Below, piece after piece: positions 47,307 through 58,564 of a DNA stretch of 64,000 nucleotides. Position 1 is the first letter of the stretch. Each line of letters begins with the position of its first letter. A program made the translations under genes and the position numbers. Source of the DNA: Trema orientale (taxonomy: Eukaryota; Streptophyta; Magnoliopsida; Rosales; Cannabaceae); contig JXTC01000001.1 of NCBI GenBank assembly GCA_002914845.1, positions 2,907,204-2,971,203 on the forward strand, in the 5' to 3' direction. The notes under the pieces were generated by a model. It saw nothing but the letters and a program-made list of their open reading frames with translations, was not told the DNA's origin and ran no database searches.

Positions 47307-48467
47307 GGACAATTTGCAACAAAAATTCCAAACCTTTACGGTATTTGTTATTTAGGTCCTCCAATCTTTTTTCTTGGCATTTAAATCCCTAGCGTCATGT
47401 TTTTTTTTGCATTTATTAGCCACTGCCCAATTTCCGTTAAAAAAATCCGTTAGTTGACCATGTGCTCTCATCTTTGGATTATTGAGAGCAAATTGAACGT
47501 TATACCTTTCTTCACGTCTTCTCTCTCTTTTCTCTTTTTCTCTGAATCGCAAATCTCTCAAATAATGTCAACAATAACTAGAGGAAGCATGGAACTCTAA
47601 TGCTGTAAATTAAAGATACCAGAACAAGTTATTCATGATTATAAGAACTGAAATAAATAAATATAATATAATAACAATATCTCAAAAAAAAAAAAAAAAG
47701 AGAGAAAAATTAGAAACCATACCATGGAGAAGAGTAGAGAAGCTTCCCGCAGCCAGGTATCATCCTTGGAATTACTAGTAAAAAGCTCTAAGAGGAACCA
47801 CTCTTCTTTCACAACCACCACAATACTCTGCTCTAGCACTGCCTTGTACAACGTCCCAATGCCGCCTTTCCCCAAAAACTTCATCGAAGCTGTAAACAAA
47901 TCCTCCAAATTCGAAACTATAAATCCCACCTTCAAAGAAAACCACTCGGTTCAGTCTTCGTTGACCCCCGTAATGTCGTCCTTAGACGACAACATTTCGG
48001 CCTCGGCTGTCTCTACGGATCGGCCCATTGTCACTAGCCTTAGCTTAGCAACTGAACTTTTTTTTTTATTTTTTTATTTTGGAGATATTATTACATTTAT
48101 TTTTTCAGTTCATTAGATGAATGTTCTTGTTATTGGGTAAAATTAACTTGTTTTGGCATCTTCAATTTACATCATGAGAGTTCTATACTTTCTCTGGTTA
48201 TTGTAGACTTTAGTTGAGAGATTTGAGGTTGAGAAGAGAGAGAAGAGGAGAAGAAAGGGATAATGTTCAATTTACTCTCAATACTACTAAGATGTGAGCA
48301 CATGAGCAACACATGGTCAACTAACAGATCTTTTGAACGGAAATCGGGCAAATGTCTAACAGATGCAACAAAAACAAGACGTTAAAGATTTAAATGCCAA
48401 GAAAAAACGGTTAGGGACCTAAATGATAAGGACCCGGAAAATTAGGGATTTTTGCTGTAAATTATTC
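47307..48467. mobile_element. Pack-MULE-like element with long TIRs
   Basis: The two ends are inverted copies of about 240 bp (left about 47307-47570, right about 48195-48467). Both contain TTTCTTGGCATTTAAATC, then TTTCCGTT, GTTAGTTGACCATGTG and ATCTTNGNATTATTGAGAG-like words. Candidate 9 bp flanks AATCAATTG and AATGGATTG agree at 7 of 9. Long TIRs, a 9 bp duplication and a captured gene fragment inside are the marks of Pack-MULEs. It has no transposase. Confidence 0.72.
47720..47990 (-). pseudogene. Captured receptor-like kinase fragment
   Basis: On the minus strand, in two frames, the fragment reads NRVVFFEGGIYSF, then NLEDLFTASMKFLGKGGIGT, LYKAVLEQSIVVVVK. It matches the junction between juxtamembrane segment and kinase lobe in plant LRR receptor-like kinases (family pattern FxLEDLLRASAExLGKG), including the glycine loop GKGGIG and a VVVVK that aligns with the ATP-anchoring lysine. 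A frameshift lies near the TTCGAATTTGG point. Only this exon-sized piece is present, inside the MULE-like element. It cannot encode a kinase. Confidence 0.75.
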
Positions 48468-48499
48468 AATGGATTGTGACAAAGACATGCCAAATTTAC

Positions 48500-49190
48500 T
48501 ATTTTGCTTACGTTATTAAAACTTTCTGATCAATTATATTGTTAATTTTTCCAACAGTTAACAAAATGCAATTGACACCAATTGTTTTGTTTTATTCCTA
48601 CGCTCTGATCGGACTTATGTCTGATTTTCACAGAGAAGAATATTATATAATTTTCCTAGAATATAATACTAAATTGTTAAGTCATTTTTCTGAATTTTTT
48701 TTTTTCACAATATTTTGTGATAATTCTGAATCCTCAAAAACTAATTTGGATTTTCCTCAGCTTCTCTTAAAAAAATTTCTTCTCATTTCTTTTTGTTAAA
48801 ATCCAAACATAAAAAATGATGCTATCTATCTTCAAAAAAAAAAATGATGCTATAAAATTGCTGATGTCTAATTATCTATCGTAAGTAGGGAAGAACCGCA
48901 GAAATAATAACGATTAAACATTGTGATCCACAAGTTAAAAAATAAAAAGTAAAAATAATTTCATGAGGTATTTTTAATCCCCTACAATATTCTCATTGCC
49001 CAGACTCAATAATAAATTAAGACAGGTTTTTATCGCAGCTTCTCGTATTTTTTTTCCCCCTTTTTCCTTTCCTTATTAAAATAGGCATAAAATTACATAT
49101 GATCTATTATTTTGAAAAAGAAAAAATAAAAGATTTACACGTGTTTCAATTTCTTTAGTACATAAGATTCTATTAGACTCGGTATTTTTA
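48500..49190. other. AT-rich spacer
   Basis: No gene or defined element seen. The word AAAAATGATGCTAT is repeated at 48812 and 48840. Confidence 0.4.
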
Positions 49191-49199
49191 TTTCATATT

Positions 49200-50894
49200 G
49201 GGTGGCTCTATTATCCCTTTTTTTTTCTTATCCCCACCCTTTCTAACTAATTAATTAATTATAAATATATTCTTATATAAATTGACATAAATGCCTTCAT
49301 ATATCATTGCCTAATGAAATTTTATTTCTTAACCCATCCCTTTTATATATAGGAAAATTGAATTATTATTCATTTAATTTTCTTTAAAGTTTTCCTTAAA
49401 CTCTCTTTTTTCCTCATTAGTCTTTAGTTATGTTTGGTAGGAGGGAAAAAGGAGAGAAAAGAAAAGGTGGGGGAGAAAGGTAGAGAGAAAGTAGAAAAAT
49501 ATGTTGTTTGATAGAAAGGAAAAGGGAGAGGAAAGGAAAAAAAGAGAGAAGAGGAGATAGAAAAGTAGTTGGTGGGTCTCACAGAAATTTTCCTCTCCAA
49601 ATTAGAGAGAAAAGGGGAAGGAAAGAGAAATTGGTTACTAAATAAGTTTAAGGCTATGTTTGGTAGAGAGGAAAGAAAATAAGAGGGAAAGAAAAAATAA
49701 GATGAAAATAAAATGTGTAGGAAAGAAATGAAAGTGCATTTCCTCCATAGTTATTTGATATATAAGGAGGAAAGAAAATTGGTATATTTTAAAATGACTA
49801 TTTTATCCTTTATATTATTATTTTAAAAATTGATACACAAGGCTAATTTAGTAATTTAAATTTTTCATTTCCCTAATTTTTTTTTTTCCTTCCCTCTTTC
49901 TCTCCAATTTGGAGAGGAAAATTTTTATGGGGTCCACATATTATTTTTCCCTCCCTTTTTCTTTCCCCTTTTCCTTTCTCTTCCCTTTTCCTTCCTACGA
50001 AACAATACCATTTTTTATTTTTCCCTCCAACTGTTTCTTTCCTCTCACTTTTCCCTCTTACCAAACATAGGCTAAGTTACCAAATTACCTTTATATATTT
50101 ATTTTAAAAATCATTATATTAAGGGTAAAATAGTCATTTAAAATAAATTAGTTTTCTTTCCTCTCTACATACCAAACAACTATAAAGGAAAAATATTTTC
50201 TTTTCCATCCTATACATTTTCTTTCCCTCCTACTTTTTTCTTTCCTCCCGTTTTCTTTCCTCTCTACCAAACATATCCTTTATGTTGGTGGCAATCTCCA
50301 ATTTGAATTTCTATTCTTATTGAGTTTTTTTTTTTTTTTTTAACAGAATAACTATATAAAAAGAAAACCTAAAACAAAAATAATAATTCAAATATGATCT
50401 TTTGTCGTATACACACTTGCTTCTTAAATTATATTCATGTATACATATATACAGTCTCTTGATAACTATAGTTAGTTTTTTTAAGGATAATTATACATGT
50501 TTATTCAAATAAAATTAGAAAAAATTTTCATATCCTATAGATTTTCTTCATTCTCTTTTTTCATAATGTATTTGAGCAGAGCAGAAAACTCATGGCATTT
50601 TATATTTTTTTTCTTTGACTATCCACTATGATAGATCTTGAAGAAGCCAATAAATAAAAAAGAATGAAAAAAAAAAGAGAGAGTTTTAAAACTAATGGCT
50701 AGTAAACAATTAGGTGGGTGGGAAAAGAAATGTTTTAAAAAAATATGTACTAATCAGTACTCTTGTACTTAAGAGTACTTAATAAAAATTTAAGAAGTGT
50801 ATCAAAAGAAATAGTACAAATTTAAATTTTCGTGAGATGTGCATTTAGAAAGAGGATGGGGAGAGAAAAAATAGGAGTGATAATAGAGCCACCC
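49200..50894. mobile_element. MULE-like element with perfect 9 bp target duplication
   Basis: Both ends read GGGTGGCTCTATTATC, followed by TTATCCCCACCCTTTCT on the left and CTCCCCATCCTCTTTCT on the right. The flanks TTTCATATT (49191-49199) and TTTCATATT (50895-50903) are identical 9-mers. Nothing inside encodes a transposase. The interior carries two interleaved inverted-repeat pairs described separately. Confidence 0.82.
49425..50287. mobile_element. Two interleaved inverted-repeat pairs (X Y X' Y')
   Basis: Segment X (49425-49650) begins TATGTTTGGTAGGAGGGAAA and includes TTTTCCTCTCCAAATTAGAG; its inverted copy X' is at about 49870-50075. Segment Y (49652-49870) begins TATGTTTGGTAGAGAGGAAA and includes AATGACTATTTTATCCTT; its inverted copy Y' is at about 50080-50287. 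The segments interlock instead of nesting, so both hairpins cannot form fully at once. The TATGTTTGGTAG end is typical of a purine-rich plant MITE. Confidence 0.72.
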
Positions 50895-50903
50895 TTTCAT
50901 ATT

Positions 50904-51220
50904 TTTAACATTTGTAAGCATTACATTACATCATAGTTGGAAAGAGTATCAATTGTTTAATAAAATTAAAGAAAAAAAATGATTCTAGAAATTGAGCAAT
51001 TGAGTATGACCCATTTATGGTCTTCAGTTTTTTTTCAAAAAAAATCATTTATGGTCTTCAATCTTAATTCTCAAATGTCAGTCAAGCTGTTTCAAATGCT
51101 TGAGTCTTAGACCTGCTTTTTCCTTTTCTTCTAGTTCTAGATTAGAAACCCAAATAAATAGAGGAAATCTATCATTTCTAAATGAGAATGAAGGTCCAAA
51201 GATATTGACAACTTCTGATA
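50904..51220. other. AT-rich spacer
   Basis: No gene seen. The word ATTTATGGTCTTCA is repeated at about 51013 and 51047. Confidence 0.4.
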
Positions 51221-51224
51221 TTTT

Positions 51225-51840
51225 AGGCTTAGTTGCCTTATTAGTCCCTAATTTTATACCTCTTTAGCTTATTAGCCTTCATCTTGTATTTACTTCCTAA
51301 CATTACAGGACTTTGGCACTTTGATCTCTACCGTCTAATTCCACCACTCTTCAACTTTTTCAATGGTTGACTTGCACAGTTGGTCTCTAAATTTTATTTA
51401 TGTAGCAAATTCAACTCCAATCTTTTCTTTTTTTGGCATTATCATCTTGTTATGGAGCCTTTGCTCTTTTAAAAGGCAAAAAAAAAAAAAAAAGAAGAAG
51501 AAGAAAGTGTAAACAAAAAGTTGCAAGTACGTGATTAAGGTACAGTATTTTTTTATCAAGAAGCCAGCAAAACAAGATTTTTATTGTAATGGAAGATGTC
51601 AAAACTAAATATTGCTGAGTTAATCTCTTTTTTTATTAAACTACTTTTTTTTTATTCGATGGGACTTATCTGGGAAAAAAGAATGAAAGATTGAGGAAGA
51701 ATTTTCTAGAATGAAAGATCAAGGATCACAGAGGTAAGTTTAGACCCAATATTTTTCAGTAACGGGTGGAATTGGACGGTAAGGAACAAAGTGCCAAAAT
51801 TCTGTAAAATAAATAAGGGATTAATCTCTTTTATTTTAAT
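51225..51840. mobile_element. TIR element, about 0.6 kb
   Basis: Left words TTAGTCCCTAATTTTATAC and GACTTTGGCACTTTGATC followed by TACCGTCTAATTCCACC recur reversed near the right end as TTAATCCCTTATTTATTTTAC, TTTTGGCACTTTGTTCC and TACCGTCCAATTCCACC. The interior contains no coding domain. Probably a non-autonomous MULE-type element; the boundaries are approximate. Confidence 0.6.
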
Positions 51841-51904
51841 GCTATAAGTGGTACCAATATATTTATCCTCTTTGTGGGCTTTTAAGTTAGTTTTATAAAT
51901 TTAA

Positions 51905-52360
51905 AGAAGAGGAAATTTGAGTTTTTATTTAATTTTTTAAAAAAATTGAAAAATGGGAAATTCCAGATTTTGAAGTTATTTGAAAATTTTCGGATTTTAA
52001 TTAGGAAAATACTACTCTAAATATATTTAGAAAAATACTATTTTTTACTAATTAATGAGATACTTAAAATAACCAGTCAAGTTAAATACCATGTTTTATT
52101 AATTAATGAGATACTTAAAATAACTAATCAAGTTATCGGAGGTAACTAGTTACCTCAAGTACCGTTGAAAAATACTAATTTTAAAGTAGAAGTGGTATTT
52201 TTCTAAATAATTATTAAAAGTGCTATTTTTCTAAAATAGGTTTACAAAGTAATATTTGTCTAAATTAATCTAGGATTTTTTAAAAAATTTAACCTATTAG
52301 GAAATTTTCAATTTTTTATACTTTGCGCCTAAAATTTTGTAAAAACCCCTTAAAGAATGA
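51905..52360 (+). repeat. GTAACT-repeat element, copy 1
   Basis: Starts GAGGAAATTTGAGTTTTT and ends GCGCCTAAAATTTTGTAAAA. It contains AATTAATGAGATACTTAAA and TAACTAGTTACCTCAAGTAC. Related copies lie at about 53415-53775 and, inverted, 53810-54255. Non-coding. Confidence 0.6.
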
Positions 52361-52729
52361 TCGTAAAACTAGTCAACAATTATTCTAAGCCCGACATCGG
52401 AGAGAATTTTTTTTTTTCGGAAGGGGGGGTTTTAAAATCTTAAAATTTGGGATTATGACATCTAAATGTAACATGTGGATTGAAGATGCTCTTATTATTC
52501 ACTTTCAAAAGAAAATGCTCTTATTATTCCTATCAGGAAAAAAAAAAAAAGAGAAGAAAATGTTCTAACTATTATTAGTCCACATGTTAGTTTGAGTCCT
52601 ACAATTTTTATCGGAATTTGAATATAATATCATAGAAATTTCCATTAGTTGATCAAAATCTCTTGGGATATTCCCCAAATTTGTTGAAAGATGCCCATGG
52701 CAATCACCAAGCCAATGAGACTAGGGGCC

Positions 52730-53405
52730 AGCTTAGTAGAGCTGTAGATTTTAAGGAAAACACTTTTAGCTGTGCTGAAAAAAAAATTCACTGTAGCATA
52801 AAGTAGTTGAGTATTTGGTAAACTATAACTTTACAGTGCCGTAACTTGAAAAAGCTGTATTAAAGTGTTCGGTAAACTGTATGACTAAATTATTGTGCAA
52901 ATATAAAATGACCATAATAAACATCATTATACAATTATGTATATTTATATAGAAAGCTTATTAGTATTTTTTATAATTATGCATATTTGTACATACTAAG
53001 CATATTAATACTTTTTTAAAAAAAAAAAAAGAAAATTGATATGAAAATAAACTCAATTAAATTATTTACTCAATTAAATTTAATTTAATTTATTTTAATT
53101 TACTCTATTTTCATCTAAATTTGGTTTTTTCAAAATAACTAATATGAAGAGTATTTTAGTCAATTAAAATTTAAATATATTAATAATTTTTTTAAAAAAA
53201 TTGATATGAAAATAAACTTAATTAAATGTTTGGTATTTTTGCTTTTAAGTGAGGGTATTTTAGCCATTATATTTTATTCATTAAAAGATAAAGTAGATTC
53301 ATGCATAATCTAAAAACCAAAGCTGGCCTTTTGGCTTTTGGTGTAGCTTTATCAAAAATTATTGAATAACCTAGTTTTTAGGCTCTTACCAAACACTTTT
53401 TTGCC
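52730..53405. mobile_element. Probable MITE starting GGGGCCAGCTTAGTAGAGCT
   Basis: The left end GGGGCCAGCTTAGTAGAGCT and the right end, with AAGCTACACC-like and TTACCAAACAC words in reverse, resemble a known kind of plant MITE with 'GCTTGGTAGAGCTGTAGC' ends. The AT-rich interior repeats an AATTGATATGAAAATAAACT word near 53034 and 53203. Confidence 0.4.
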
Positions 53406-53414
53406 TACATATTA

Positions 53415-53775
53415 TTCGAAAAGGGGAAATTAGACATTATACGGTATTTTTTGAAAAAAAATTAAAAAACATGGTGGTTTGCGTTTTTTTAAGGTGTGGT
53501 ATGATTTTTCTTAGAAAAATACTATTTTTTAAAAACTATCCATTATTTAAAATAGTAATTAGTAACCAGTTTCTAGAAACTAGTAACTAATAATTAAAAG
53601 TATTTATAACTAGTATGTAACTGGTAATCAGTAACCGGTAATCATTTTTCAGAAACTAGTAACTAATAACTATTTTAAAAATGATATTTTTCTATTTTTT
53701 TTAAAAAGTGAAAATTTTCTAATAAAAACTGTACGAAAATTTGAAAAAAGCTTGGTTTCCGTATTTTTGTAATTG
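53415..53775 (+). repeat. GTAACT-repeat element, copy 2, diverged
   Basis: Has the GAAAAGGGGAAATTAGAC start and TTTGAAAAAAGCTTGG-type end of the family, with an inner array of TAACTAGTAACTAATAA-like words at about 53550-53665. Confidence 0.45.
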
Positions 53776-53809
53776 TTTTAGTTTTTTATAAGTAAAAGTC
53801 TTAGAAACC

Positions 53810-54255
53810 CTTCGAAAAAGGGCTTATTACAAAAATCCAGGCCCAATGTACCAAAATTTGAAAAATTCCGGATAGACTGATTTTTTTGAAAAATCTCGGT
53901 TTGATTTAGAAAAATATCACTTTAAAAAAATATTATTAGAAAAATAACACTTTTAAAAAATATTTAGAAAAATACTATTTTTTTCAAAATTAATATTTTT
54001 CAATGGTACTCGAGGTAACTAGTTAGGTTACTTAAAATTACCAATTCAGTTACTTGAAGTAACTGTTCAAGTTACCTCAGGTAACTCGACTAGCTACCTT
54101 AAGTATCTCATCAATTAATAAAAAGTGGTATTTTTCTAAATATTTTTAAAGGTGATACTTTAATAATTAAATCCGGGATTTTTTAGAACAATTTTAAATT
54201 CCGGGATTTTTTAATTTTTTTGAAAAATTACTATAAAAAATCAAATTTCCTTTTC
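53810..54255 (-). repeat. GTAACT-repeat element, inverted copy
   Basis: Reverse complement of copy 1 in overall order. It contains GGTACTCGAGGTAACTAGTTA and TTAAGTATCTCATCAATTAA. Together with copy 1 it forms a 2.3 kb inverted pair around the MITE at 52730. Confidence 0.6.
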
Positions 54256-54760
54256 GAAAAATGCATTTAGCTTGTTAAAAAGCTAAACCAAACTGGGCCA
54301 GGCCTGCATGACATGAAACTTGAACCGAAAGAGCAAATGGGTCATCACCCGTCTGGAGGCTTTCGTGCAACTCAGGTCCACACACAATAACATTAACATG
54401 AACCCAACTAATCTTAATCTATATTATCATCATTAACACTGCTCAAAATCATCATTTTAATCTTCCACCTGCGATCAACTCCTATCCTGCACGTGCTGTC
54501 TCCACCTTGATTGGCGCACACTAGTCTCACCAGTCTCGGCTAGGCCCTCATAGTTGGGCTTTTTTGGTATTGGGCCTTTCTCCGATTCTTGCAAGCTGTC
54601 TGTGAAGTGGTTCTGACGTTGTTTTGTGCGTCACACGACTGTGACCAACCACACGTTACTTTGTTCAATCCCTTTCCCTCTTCCCCTCCGATTTCCCCCA
54701 TCTTCCCATTCACACCATTAAAAATACAATAAATAAATAAAGCAGTATATTTATTTGAAT

Positions 54761-54936
54761 AATGCTATAGGGCACCAGTGGTGCCCAACACCATAGTGAT
54801 GTGTCAGTCTATCACTGGCTAATCATAATTATAATTTAAGTGGGACCCATGTGGGACTCAATTTATTAATTAAATCATTCAGTGATAAACAGACATGTCA
54901 CTGTGGTGCTGGACACCACTAGTGCCCCATAGCATT
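54761..54936. mobile_element. Short foldback MITE
   Basis: The left end AATGCTATAGGGCACCAGTG and the reversed right end AATGCTATGGGGCACTAGTG continue into CAACACCATAGTGA and CAGCACCACAGTGA. The 176 bp element is almost entirely hairpin and has a relatively GC-rich stem. Non-coding. Confidence 0.85.
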
Positions 54937-55016
54937 GCTCTATTTATTTTGATGGATTTAGTAATTTCGATGTTGGATTGGATTCTTTATTCCAAGAAAC
55001 AAATCATTACATCATA

Positions 55017-56309
55017 GGCTTGTTGGCGCCCTTAGTTCCCAACCTTCGAGTGTTTTGGCATATTGGTCCCTGATTTTTTATTTTTGGCATTTAAATCCCC
55101 ATAGTTGCAAAACACTAGCAAACAAGTCCTTTTGTCAGTTACGTTCAAATTTGTCGTTAAAATTCATGTGGTCATCTTGAGGGCATTTTAGTAAACTCAC
55201 TCATACCCTTTTCCTCCCTCTACGACTCTATTCTCTACCTAGCCATAGTTTCCCTTTACAATATTGCAAACCCAGATTTTCTTGCTTTAAAAAAGAAAAA
55301 TTGGAAGCTGAGATGATCACTGAATGCAAATAGTTGCACAGAAAGTGGCTGATTCTTATTTTCATTTAATTGGTCATTTGGTTGGGCTTGGACCCAATAT
55401 TTCCTTCATTTATATAAAAGTAAATTACTAAGAGATTGTTTAGATACATTCTTATTTTTTATTTTTTTAAATGAAATGAAATCATTCTTTCATTTTAAAA
55501 AACGAAAAATATAAAATAGAAATGTATTCAAGCAAGCTAAGAGGCAAAAAAATCACACCACGAAGATTTTAAACCGAGCAAGGCATGAGTATGAGACAAC
55601 CTTCTCGAAAAAAAAAAATGACAAATTAAATCAGCAGGGACAAGAAAAGATTATTGTTCAACTCGAATCAAAGGAAACCTTCGAAAATATGAAATGAAAA
55701 CTTAGAAAGGGAATTAAAAAGAACTAAAGATTCATACAAAGGTAAATCCAGAAGTTTAGGAAGTGAAAAAACTAGTAGATGTCATCACTCTCTTCCTGTC
55801 TCTACCGAAACTACCCATCAAGCTTCTGACGCCTAGCAGCTTAGTGAACATCAGAGAAATCTTTTAACTTCGAAGCTAATAGGTATGGTCCTACTCTGGG
55901 TTTAAACCTAATTAGATCTTCAAGTATGAATCTGCGATCAAATCGATTCTATATAGACGTCAAATCTGACTTCGTGATTTCTTTGGGCCTTGAGGCTTTG
56001 CAAATTCTTTACTTTCCTTTTTTTCAAAGCCAGAATATCTTATCTGGGATTTCAAGAGGAGGAAGAAGGTGATGAATAAAAGACTAGTGACAGATTTAAT
56101 GGGGGTGATGAGTATTTTACGAAAATAACCTCAAAATTAGTTACACGTGATGGCATGTGAATTTTAACGGAAAATTTGAATGGTAACGGGAAAAGGACTT
56201 TTTTTTTGTTGTGTTTTGTAACTTTGGATATTTAAATGCCAAAAATAAAAGGTTAAGGACTGATATGTCAAAATATTCAAGGGTTGGGGAGTAATGGCGC
56301 CAATAAGTC
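55017..56309. mobile_element. MULE-like element with about 250 bp TIRs
   Basis: Both ends read GRCTTRTTGGCGCC, then AACCYT, TTTATTTTTGGCATTTAAAT, AAGTCCTTTT and CCGTTAAAATTCA (or GTCGTTAAAATTCA). The flanks TACATCATA (55008-55016) and TACGTGATA (56310-56318) match at 7 of 9. The inside (about 55290-56050) is richer in GC and in mixed sequence than the surroundings and may be captured host DNA, but I could not identify it. The TIRs resemble those of the element at 47307 in wording. Confidence 0.7.
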
Positions 56310-56450
56310 TACGTGATATAAGATATCTACTGTCTCTTAATCTAATCATAGAAAGCTATAAAACCATATCCCACTAGTCCACAGGTTATTTAATTCGTTC
56401 TATTCCAGGATAAGTATACGAGGTTACGAACATATTGTATATTGATGAAT

Positions 56451-56671
56451 TGTAGAATCATGTATTGTGTATATATATATATATAAATATAATTTATCCT
56501 TTAAGGGAAATGTAAATATCATAGAAATAAGATATAAACTGATTCTATGGAGAATTGATGTTGTAGAATCATGTATTGTGTATATATATATATATATAAA
56601 ATTTATCGTTTAAGGGAAATGTAAATATCATAGAAATAAGATATAAACTGATTCTATGGAGAATTGATGTT
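56451..56671 (+). repeat. 111 bp tandem duplication
   Basis: Two copies (56451-56561 and 56562-56671) start TGTAGAATCATGTATTGTG, contain a TA tract and TTTAAGGGAAATGTAAATAT, and end GAGAATTGATGTT. They differ at only a few places, so the duplication is recent. Confidence 0.9.
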
Positions 56672-56698
56672 TCTAGACAATAAAGATATACATGTCAC

Positions 56699-57216
56699 TG
56701 TTAGAGATAATCATGGATTGAAATTATCTACATACAATCTTAGGAACAATCATATCAGCAAATTATCAAGATAGTTTATTGAGGAGCGGAAATAATACCT
56801 ACAGCCATAGCTAATTGTGAACCGAAAAAGCACGAATATAATCATACTTTGAATGATAGAGTATGATCAAGAACACGAGAATTAGTGGCTTTCCATAGTC
56901 AAATCCTTAAGCAGCACTCAATGGGTTCTCTCTCTAAGATGGGAGAAGAGGAGAAGAGTAAAAGATATAAAATGATTTAACTTGGGGACCATAACCTCTA
57001 TAGTTTCTTTTATATAAGAGGTTATCTAATTGTGACCCCATCAGTCATAGTTTGAACGAGTATTGGGTGTCTACACATTATAAAGCTCATACACAATAAA
57101 TGTTCCTGAGCCAACTTACTTAGATCACTAATTAGCCCACTTAATTAGGATAGCACGTATCATGTATAGTTGTCATTAACTATGTGAGCTCACTTAGGAA
57201 ATAATAAAACCCAACA
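56699..57216 (-). mobile_element. Solo LTR with perfect 5 bp target duplication
   Basis: The block begins TGTTAGAGATAATC and ends ATAAAACCCAACA, that is TG...CA with inverted ends. GTCAC flanks it exactly on both sides (56694-56698 and 57217-57221). A TATATAAAAG box reads on the minus strand near 57011, and TTATTTCCGCTCCTC near 56785 also suggests minus orientation. No internal domain is present, so it is the product of recombination between two LTRs. Confidence 0.85.
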
Positions 57217-57360
57217 GTCACCACATCTTTTAGAAGAGAAATGCGAGAGATAGAGGAATTTTTTACAAGAATCAAAGTTTATCGTCTTAAAAGTCTCCTA
57301 TTTATTGAATAAAATGCATCGATAGTTGTTCAAGCTCTCGTTAGGAGCATAATATGCTTT

Positions 57361-57580
57361 TGAATGTATTTTGCTTATCTTCCCTCCCTCCACCCCCGTT
57401 CCTCCTTCTTTTTTTTCTATAACATAATGGTTAATAATGAGTTTGTAATTACACGAGAGCTTAATCTGTTGTTGAATGTATTTTTCTTATCTTCCCTCTT
57501 CTCTCTCCCCTCCTCCCCCCTTTTTTTCCTTTCTTTTTTTTCCCATAACATAATGGTTAATAATGAGTTTGTAAGTAACC
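57361..57580 (+). repeat. 112 bp tandem duplication
   Basis: Two copies start TGAATGTATTTTGCTTATCT and TGAATGTATTTTTCTTATCT (57361 and 57473), pass through a CT-rich stretch and end CATAATGGTTAATAATGAGT. The pyrimidine stretch differs most between copies. Confidence 0.85.
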
Positions 57581-57589
57581 TTCACATGA

Positions 57590-58020
57590 TTCAACCTAAG
57601 TTTATTTTAGGAGTAGAAGGTGAGGTTAAATTGTGTTGGAGAAATCTCTTTTTTCCATTTAAATCTGTTATTGTAAAAGTTTCTATTTTTTAAATAAAAT
57701 ATTTGTTTTATGTCAAAACAAAAACATTCATCTTATTATAAACATTAATAATTGTTTTCCTTGAAAAAAGAAAAGAATGGGACAAGGAAAGGGAGAATTT
57801 TTTTAGAAAAATTCAAAAAACTAAAAGTAAAAGAAACCATAGTAAATACCGTATACACGTATTCCATAATAGTTAGAGGAAACTGCACACAGTGACATGT
57901 CCGAAGTACGTGAATTTAATAAGTAGAGCTCTTCATGCCTAATTAGCCAAAAAAAAAAAAAAAAGGGATCGTCCAATAAACTAACAAATAGTCATTAGAA
58001 AGCTCTCAGCAACCAGGAAT
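57590..58020. other. AT-rich spacer
   Basis: No gene or defined element seen in this stretch. Confidence 0.4.
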
Positions 58021-58022
58021 AT

Positions 58023-58174
58023 TTAGATAAGGGTTCTGTAATTGTAACAATCAGTTTGATGACCCTCTTCAACCACATGTTCAACGTTAGGGCAAGCAAA
58101 TATGACCGGTTCCATCATTATCCTTTCGAACCACACAACAAGGAGATCACGAAGCATCTTGTATATTGTCATAT
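58023..58174 (-). other. Unassigned open frame entering a gap
   Basis: On the minus strand the frame just beyond the N gap reads MTIYKMLRDLLVVWFERIMM, then EPVIFACPNVEHVV and ends at 58023. It could be the end of a transposase-like protein next to the CACTA-like element, but I do not recognise a family motif. The rest lies in the gap. Confidence 0.25.
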
Positions 58175-58381
58175 NNNNNNNNNNNNNNNNNNNNNNNNNN
58201 NNNNNNNNNNNNNNNNNNNNNNNNNNNNNNNNNNNNNNNNNNNNNNNNNNNNNNNNNNNNNNNNNNNNNNNNNNNNNNNNNNNNNNNNNNNNNNNNNNNN
58301 NNNNNNNNNNNNNNNNNNNNNNNNNNNNNNNNNNNNNNNNNNNNNNNNNNNNNNNNNNNNNNNNNNNNNNNNNNNNNNNNN
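58175..58381. other. Assembly gap (207 N)
   Basis: All bases are N. It probably hides the left end of the CACTA-like element. Confidence 0.99.
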
Positions 58382-58564
58382 ACAACATTTAGTGACAAAC
58401 CTTTTAGTCACAACAATTTTTTCTTTTTTTTTTTCTTTTTTTTTATTACTAAAAGTGACATTTAGTTACAACTAATAATTTCTTGTGACTTATTTAGTCA
58501 CTGATGTAATTTTAGTGACAACTTTTTATTTGTAGTAATAAAATTTGTTATGACTAAAAGTATA

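Noticed and set aside
47724..48116. A + strand open frame of 130 codons
   Set aside because: It lies opposite the receptor-kinase fragment, which is on the minus strand. It is a shadow frame.
58023..58475. Several open frames of 80-140 codons across 58175-58381
   Set aside because: They are created by the N gap. Only the short piece outside the gap is listed, with low confidence.
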